A DNA stretch of 17,908 nt from Parcubacteria group bacterium (lineage in GTDB: Bacteria; Patescibacteriota; Minisyncoccia; Phycocordibacterales; GCA-002724975). The translations under genes were made by a program, and so were the position numbers. Under the pieces are notes generated by a model. The model was not told the DNA's origin. It made no database searches and saw only the letters and a list, made by a program, of their open reading frames with translations. Positions 14,480 through 17,908 of the stretch are shown here, one piece after another. The DNA is taken from contig PBQF01000072.1 in assembly GCA_002724975.1 (NCBI GenBank), positions 1 to 17,908 on the forward strand, given 5' to 3'. Within the stretch, counting starts at the first letter, position 1. Each line of letters opens with the position of its first letter.

Positions 14480-14533
14480 ATGAAACGAACTTATCCACAG
14501 AGCTTTATTCCTAGCCCTTTTTTGAGTTTATAA
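14480..14533 (+). CDS. Possible 17-codon leader peptide with a strong Shine-Dalgarno
   Basis: ATG at 14480 is preceded by GAGGAG with a 4-nt gap after AGGAG, the only textbook Shine-Dalgarno I found before a start codon in the window. The frame encodes MKRTYPQSFIPSPFLSL and stops at TAA inside the TATAAT box of the pilA promoter region. The first five residues equal those of ribosomal protein L34 (MKRTYQPS), but the rest does not match, so it may be a chance frame, a leader peptide, or a remnant of rpmH. No homologue can be claimed. Confidence 0.25.
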   Translation: MKRTYPQSFIPSPFLSL

Positions 14534-14534
14534 T
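14529..14534 (+). promoter_or_regulatory. Consensus -10 upstream of pilA
   Basis: A perfect TATAAT lies 72 nt before the pilA ATG and would give a leader of about 66 nt. The -35 region is poor. A second candidate, TAAAAT at 14594-14599, ends 7 nt before the ATG, matching the leaderless spacing seen elsewhere in the window. Either or both may serve pilA, which is normally the most expressed pilus gene. Confidence 0.45.
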
Positions 14535-14606
14535 AGATGAGAGCTATAAAAAGCTTAACATTAATAATAAGTGGTCGATCTATTTTAAATTACTAAAATC
14601 ATAGCT

Positions 14607-15053
14607 ATGAAAAAAGGTTTTACACTTATAGAGCTCTTAGTGGTTATTGCAATCATTGGGATTCTCTCATCAGTTGTTCTTGCTTCTTTAAACAGTGCGA
14701 GAGAGAAGTCAAGGGATGCTAAAAGAGTTTCTGATGTTAAACAGCTTCAGTTAGCTCTTGAATTGTACTTCGATGACAACAATAACTATCCACAGGCTGT
14801 TTCTGAAGCAAATCTTGAAACACCAGGTTACCTTTCAGCCATACCAGTAGACCCCACAACAGGTAGTAACTACTCTTACGCAGCTTTAGGATCAGGCTCA
14901 ACTTGTTCAAGCTATCACCTTGGTGCAACGCTTGAAAATACAAACCACGTAGCTTTGGCCTCAGATGTTGACGCTACAGCTGTCACGGCTTGTACAGGAA
15001 GTGATGCTGACTTTGATGGTACTGTGACTGCCGTTTACGACGTTAAGCCGTAA
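14607..15053 (+). CDS. pilA: Major type IV pilin
   Basis: This is the probable main subunit of the pilus fibre. The 148-residue precursor has a minimal class III signal peptide, MKKG, cleaved after Gly4, leaving FTLIELLVVIAIIGILSSVVLASL with Phe+1 (methylated) and Glu+5 needed for assembly. The hydrophobic helix continues into an amphipathic segment (SLNSAREKSRDAKRVSDVKQLQLALELYF), followed by a short globular domain with YP..., a PVDPTTGSNYSYAAL motif shared with many small pilins, and two cysteines (C100, C129) that can close a disulfide loop. It stands alone between a long upstream gap and a strong terminator, consistent with separate, high expression. It lacks the long leader seen in the downstream pseudopilins. 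Confidence 0.93.
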   Translation: MKKGFTLIELLVVIAIIGILSSVVLASLNSAREKSRDAKRVSDVKQLQLALELYFDDNNNYPQAVSEANLETPGYLSAIPVDPTTGSNYSYAALGSGSTCSSYHLGATLENTNHVALASDVDATAVTACTGSDADFDGTVTAVYDVKP

Positions 15054-15070
15054 TTAAATGGTTTTTAAGG

Positions 15071-15102
15071 AAACACCTCTGCTTCGGAGGTGTTTTCTTT
15101 TT
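15071..15102 (+). terminator. Rho-independent terminator of pilA
   Basis: AAACACCTC (15071-15079), a 7-nt loop TGCTTCG, and GAGGTGTTT (15087-15095) form a perfect 9-bp stem followed by the T-rich run TCTTTTT. It lies 17 bp after the pilA stop and isolates pilA from the pilD operon. Confidence 0.93.
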
Positions 15103-15110
15103 GGTATAAT
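15102..15110 (+). promoter_or_regulatory. Extended -10 promoter for pilD, probably leaderless
   Basis: TGG-TATAAT is a perfect extended -10 located directly after the pilA terminator T-run. It ends 6 nt before the pilD ATG (15117), so the predicted first transcribed base is at or next to the A of the start codon. This is the clearest leaderless configuration in the window. Confidence 0.7.
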
Positions 15111-15116
15111 TTCCGT

Positions 15117-15914
15117 ATGGACACCCTAATTTTTATTATTGTTTTTGTTTTTGGAACAATTATAGGAAGTTTTATTAATGTTCTAACACTACGATACAAT
15201 ACTGGTCTTTTTAAAAAGGATAGGTCCGAGTGCTTTTCTTGTGGCAAAACCCTAGAATTTCTAGATTTAATTCCGGTACTGAGTTTCCTGTTTTTACATG
15301 GCAGGTGCAGATATTGTAGGAGCAAAATATCAATTCAGTATTTACTAGTTGAACTTTTTACAGGACTTGTTTTTCTTCTCGTCTATCTCAAGGTAGGAGT
15401 TATAAACTTTGATTTATTTTTCTATTTCTTAGTCTGGTCTATTTTTATTGCAATTTTTGTTTATGACTTGAAACATAAAATTATTCCTGATGGACTAGTC
15501 TACACTTTAATTATTCTCTCTCTAATCAAAATTTTTCCAATAAATATTAATGAATTTTTACTTCTTGCTCCTTCCTCCTGGACTGTTTTAGCCGGCCCAA
15601 TTGCGGCGGCCCCTTTTGCCTTTTTCTGGCTTATTTCAGGCGGGAAATGGATGGGATTCGGTGATGCCAAGTTAGCATTTGCTATGGGCTGGCTCCTGGG
15701 ATTAGGAGGCGTGATTTCAGCCATCACCCTTGCTTTTTGGGTTGGTGCTGCCACAGGACTTATTTTAGTTTTGGTTTCAAAACTAAATTCGTTGTCGAGA
15801 TTGTTTAAAAATCTTACAATTAAAAGTGAGATACCTTTTGCCCCGTTTTTAATAATCGGCACGGCATTAGTATTTTTTACCGAAATTAATATTTTGAACA
15901 TTTCATTTTTCTGA
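15117..15914 (+). CDS. pilD: Prepilin leader peptidase / N-methyltransferase PilD
   Basis: PilD is the membrane aspartic protease that cleaves prepilin leaders after Gly and N-methylates the new Phe. The 265-residue product has the expected plan: first helix with GSFINVLTLR, the cytoplasmic zinc-binding loop with C39-x2-C42 and C64-x2-C67, and further membrane helices. The catalytic aspartates lie in FVYDLKHKIIPD (D117, with PD at 124-125) and in GFGD (D183). It should act on the pilin precursors encoded on both sides. An alternative GTG at 15090 is rejected since it lies inside the pilA terminator; ATG 15117 has a perfect extended -10 upstream. The first of three minor pilin genes follows after 7 bp. 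Confidence 0.96.
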   Translation: MDTLIFIIVFVFGTIIGSFINVLTLRYNTGLFKKDRSECFSCGKTLEFLDLIPVLSFLFLHGRCRYCRSKISIQYLLVELFTGLVFLLVYLKVGVINFDLFFYFLVWSIFIAIFVYDLKHKIIPDGLVYTLIILSLIKIFPININEFLLLAPSSWTVLAGPIAAAPFAFFWLISGGKWMGFGDAKLAFAMGWLLGLGGVISAITLAFWVGAATGLILVLVSKLNSLSRLFKNLTIKSEIPFAPFLIIGTALVFFTEINILNISFF

Positions 15915-15921
15915 AATTAAG

Positions 15922-16575
15922 ATGAACTTTTTTAAAAATAAAAATTCAGACCAGGAAAAATTTACCTCTACACCTTTTCAAAAAAAGGATGTGGGCTTAC
16001 AAGGTAAGTGGGGGTTTACTTTGATTGAGTTACTTATCGTTTCGGCTATTTTTGTTACCGTCACTTCTATTATGATGGTTAGATTTTCCCTTTTTAACAA
16101 TAAAATTCTGACCACAAACTTGGCTTACGACATTGCTCTTTCCATTCGTAAAGCTCAAACTTTTGGTCTTAATGTCAGAGGCTTTGACGCTCCGGGTGGA
16201 GTAACTTTTGATACTGGGTATGGTATTCATTTTGATGATTCTTCCAAGACATCCTATATTCTTTTTGCAGATTTAGATGGCGACAAAAAGTATGATCCGG
16301 ACGAGCTTGTGGAATCTTTCAGTATTGGCGGGGGGCATTTTATAGAGAAATTTTGTGCTACCCCAGCTGGCTCAAGGGAAAGTTGTAGTAACTCAGGAGG
16401 AATAGGCAACTTGGACATTATCTTTTTAAGACCCGACCCAGATGCTTTTATTAAAAGTTATGGTTCTAATGCGACTTATCAAAGTGGTGTTATCACAGTT
16501 ATTTCTCCACAAGGAGTTAGACGGGCAATTCAAGTTTATTCGACAGGCCAAATATCAATTGTTAGAAATCCGTAA
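15922..16575 (+). CDS. GspH/FimT-like minor pilin (pseudopilin)
   Basis: The 217-residue precursor has an unusually long leader of 31 residues ending in KWG, then the pilin helix FTLIELLIVSAIFVTVTSIMM with Phe+1 and Glu+5. NLAYDIALSIRKAQTFGLNVRG after the helix is the pattern I associate with FimT/GspH-type pseudopilins. The C-terminal domain is beta-rich with YGIHFDDS, a DLDGDKKYDPDE stretch that looks like a calcium-binding loop, and two Cys (FCATPAGSRESC). Minor pilins prime assembly at the pilus tip. Residues 14-31 of the leader are encoded by a 61-bp DNA repeat shared with the next gene, so part of the leader is likely an insertion. Exact class (FimT or GspH) is uncertain. Confidence 0.85.
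   Translation: MNFFKNKNSDQEKFTSTPFQKKDVGLQGKWGFTLIELLIVSAIFVTVTSIMMVRFSLFNNKILTTNLAYDIALSIRKAQTFGLNVRGFDAPGGVTFDTGYGIHFDDSSKTSYILFADLDGDKKYDPDELVESFSIGGGHFIEKFCATPAGSRESCSNSGGIGNLDIIFLRPDPDAFIKSYGSNATYQSGVITVISPQGVRRAIQVYSTGQISIVRNP
15959..16019 (+). repeat. 61-bp palindrome-containing repeat, copy A
   Basis: It matches copy B at 57 of 61 positions with no gaps; all four differences are transitions. It lies in frame in the leader of the first minor pilin and encodes TSTPFQKKDVGLQGKWG. The central hairpin is weakened here compared with copy B by one mismatch and one extra wobble. Confidence 0.85.
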
Positions 16576-16580
16576 TTATA

Positions 16581-17231
16581 ATGTTTATGTTGAAGCGTAA
16601 AAACAATAAGGAATTTACCTCCACACCTTTTCAAAAAAAGGGTGTGGGCTCACAAGGTAAGCGGGGGTTTACAATAATTGAACTGATTGTTTCGATAGGG
16701 CTTTTCATAGTGGTTTCTATTGTTGGTGTTGGCGCTCTTCTAAGCATTGTTGGGGTAAACAAAAAGACCCAAGCCGTAAAATCAGTCATAAACAATATCA
16801 GTTTTGCTGTTGAGGGTATGTCTAAAACGCTTCGTGTTGGTACTACTTATCATTGTGAGCAAGTTGTAAGACAATTTGTTCCCTCGGACCTTAATACTCC
16901 GAGAGATTGTGCCTCTGGGGGCAATTTCCTGGCTTTCGAAGCAAGTGGTGGTGAGGAGGCAAATTCCAACGACCAAATAATCTACAGATTGAACGAAAAC
17001 CAAATAGAGCGTTCAACAGACGGCGGTTCTACTTTTGTTGGGGTCACAGCTCCTGAGGTTCAAATAACGGCTGATACAGGGTTACGCTTCTATGTTTTGG
17101 GTACAGGAGTGTCAGATAATCTACAGCCCCGGGTCATTATTACCGTTGGCGGAGTTGTCAACTTAAGTGATAAAACAAAAACGGATTTTAATATTCAAAC
17201 AAGTGTTTCCCAGAGGAAGGTGGACAGTTAA
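16581..17231 (+). CDS. PilW/GspJ-like minor pilin (pseudopilin)
   Basis: The 216-residue precursor has a 29-residue basic leader ending in KRG, then FTIIELIVSIGLFIVVSIVGVGALLSIVG with Phe+1 and Glu+5. NKKTQAVKSVINNISFAVEGMSKTLRVG downstream of the helix resembles the start of PilW/GspJ-type minor pilins. The globular domain contains two cysteines (YHCEQ, PRDCASGG) and is rich in beta-strand-like segments, ending near QTSVSQRKVDS. Start could be ATG 16581 or ATG 16587, and neither has a Shine-Dalgarno. It lies 5 nt after the previous gene and 1 nt before the next, so all three pseudopilins are in the pilD operon. Its leader carries repeat copy B. Confidence 0.85.
   Translation: MFMLKRKNNKEFTSTPFQKKGVGSQGKRGFTIIELIVSIGLFIVVSIVGVGALLSIVGVNKKTQAVKSVINNISFAVEGMSKTLRVGTTYHCEQVVRQFVPSDLNTPRDCASGGNFLAFEASGGEEANSNDQIIYRLNENQIERSTDGGSTFVGVTAPEVQITADTGLRFYVLGTGVSDNLQPRVIITVGGVVNLSDKTKTDFNIQTSVSQRKVDS
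16612..16672 (+). repeat. 61-bp palindrome-containing repeat, copy B
   Basis: CCACACCTTTT (from 16621) and AAAGGGTGTGG fold into an 11-bp stem with one T-G wobble around a 5-nt loop. The copy encodes TSTPFQKKGVGSQGKRG in the leader of the second minor pilin. It shares 57 of 61 bases with copy A, while the surrounding genes are unrelated at the DNA level. Confidence 0.85.
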
Positions 17232-17232
17232 T

Positions 17233-17908
17233 ATGAGAGATGATTTTTTTAAAATAGAAAAACCGTTGAATGAGGGGTTTTCTCTAATAGAAACCCTTGT
17301 GGCCATTACCGTCCTCCTCATTGCAGTCACTGGTCCTTTAAGTATAGCTCACAGAGCTCTTTCTGATGCCAATCTGGCCAAGAATCAAACCATTGCGATA
17401 TTTTTGGCTCAAGATGCAATTGAATATTTGAAAAATCTTAGAGACGAGAATCTTCTGAGTGGTAATGATTGGGATAGGACTATCAATGACTGCAATGGGA
17501 CTTGCATAGTAGATTCAGCCCTCGATACTTTAACTGCTTGTAGTGGCTCTTGTCCTGTTTTGAGGCAAGACTCCGCCACAGGATTATATGGATATAACAA
17601 TAATTGGGAACCAACTTTATTCACCAGAACGGTGACAACCACGACTGTCAATGAAGATGAGTTTTCGGTTTCTGTCGATATCAGCTGGCAGAACGGAACA
17701 ATAACAAAAACAATTTCTTTAAAGGAACATATTTTGAATTGGCACGAAAGCATGGCACCTTTAACAACTGGATTGATTCATCTACAAACACCAGTGTCGA
17801 CTTTTGAGGCAACTGGAGGAACAATAACAACTGATGGAAGTTATACCATTCACACCTTTACATCTTCCGGAACATTCAATCCAGGTACTGCAAGTACTTC
17901 AGTTGAAG
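17233..17908 (+). CDS. PilV-like minor pilin with large C-terminal domain, partial
   Basis: An open frame starts at ATG 17233, 1 nt after the previous stop, and runs off the right edge after 225 codons. The leader MRDDFFKIEKPLNEG is cleaved after Gly15, followed by FSLIETLVAITVLLIAVTGPLSIA (Phe+1, Glu+5). KNQTIAIFLAQDAIEYLKNLRDENLL after the helix is the PilV/GspI-type pattern. Four cysteines occur between residues 95 and 117 (DCNGTC, ACSGSC), a likely disulfide-rich loop. From about residue 195 the sequence changes to TTDGSYTIHTFTSSGTFNPG, which I associate with the beginning of a glycine-rich repeat domain (usually continuing as VEYLVVAGGGGGG) on large surface proteins. If so, this would be a pilus-tip adhesin; the continuation is outside the window, so this is inference. 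Confidence 0.85.
   Translation, partial: MRDDFFKIEKPLNEGFSLIETLVAITVLLIAVTGPLSIAHRALSDANLAKNQTIAIFLAQDAIEYLKNLRDENLLSGNDWDRTINDCNGTCIVDSALDTLTACSGSCPVLRQDSATGLYGYNNNWEPTLFTRTVTTTTVNEDEFSVSVDISWQNGTITKTISLKEHILNWHESMAPLTTGLIHLQTPVSTFEATGGTITTDGSYTIHTFTSSGTFNPGTASTSVE

Noticed and set aside
14491..14499. Chromosomal origin signalled by a DnaA box
   Set aside because: Only one perfect TTATCCACA was noticed, with no cluster, no AT-rich unwinding repeats and no dnaA, dnaN or gyrB nearby.
15090..15116. Upstream GTG start of pilD at 15090
   Set aside because: This codon lies within the pilA terminator stem and its T-run, and the perfect extended -10 lies downstream of it.
15500..15901. Minus-strand 133-codon frame
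   Set aside because: It lies opposite the catalytic half of pilD and has no recognisable features.
17409..17753. Minus-strand 114-codon frame
   Set aside because: It is antisense to the third minor pilin, whose plus frame runs uninterrupted with a class III leader, helix and PilV-like pattern.
1..17908. CRISPR array, insertion sequence or prophage
   Set aside because: No regularly spaced repeats, transposase or phage gene was seen; the only sizeable direct repeat is the 61-bp pair in the pseudopilin leaders.

Overview
The window is AT-rich bacterial DNA that looks like a member of the Candidate Phyla Radiation (Patescibacteria, most likely a Parcubacteria/Paceibacteria-type lineage). This is inferred from the divergent, compact type IV pilus operon, the short or degenerate versions of conserved proteins (a ComF with no zinc-finger cysteines, a PilB without the tetracysteine site), a TrmB-like fragment of a type I associate with that group, and very tight packing. 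TGA is used as a stop (response regulator, prepilin peptidase), so this is not one of the recoded UGA=Gly lineages. There are no insertion sequences, phage genes or CRISPR arrays.

Layout. Positions 1-218 hold the end of a probable TrmB-type regulator. On the minus strand, smpB (1109-657) is followed at once by ssrA/tmRNA (618-250), so both parts of the trans-translation system sit together. ftsH (1173-3098) diverges from smpB. Two tandem, paralogous four-helix membrane proteins of unknown function (3876-3490 and 3474-3091, minus) converge on ftsH. Next come tRNA-Ile with the unusual UAU anticodon (4019-4091, plus), recG (6294-4138, minus), tRNA-Ser(GCU) (6466-6378, minus) and a comF-like phosphoribosyltransferase (7157-6525, minus).

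From 7203 to the right edge everything is on the plus strand and is a nearly complete type IV pilus locus. It encodes pilM, pilN and pilO (inner-membrane assembly platform), a small PilP-like protein, pilB (extension ATPase), a single-domain response regulator, pilT (retraction ATPase) and pilC (platform). After a 272-bp non-coding gap come pilA (major pilin) with its own terminator, then pilD (prepilin peptidase) and three pseudopilin or minor pilin genes, the last cut off by the window edge. Most junctions are 2-17 nt or overlapping, so pilM-pilC and pilD-minor pilins read as two operons. Together the genes cover the steps of pilin maturation, platform assembly, extension, retraction and pilus-tip components; no outer-membrane secretin is present, as expected for a cell without a classical outer membrane.

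The main non-textbook signals are: (1) a recurring -10-like hexamer 6-9 nt before start codons, with almost no Shine-Dalgarno sequences, suggesting widespread leaderless mRNAs; (2) a 61-bp hairpin-forming repeat inserted in frame in the cleaved leaders of two adjacent pseudopilins; (3) a foldable, unassigned RNA-like region between pilC and pilA; (4) a long perfect hairpin between smpB and tmRNA that competes with the tmRNA acceptor stem; and (5) tRNA-Ile(UAU).
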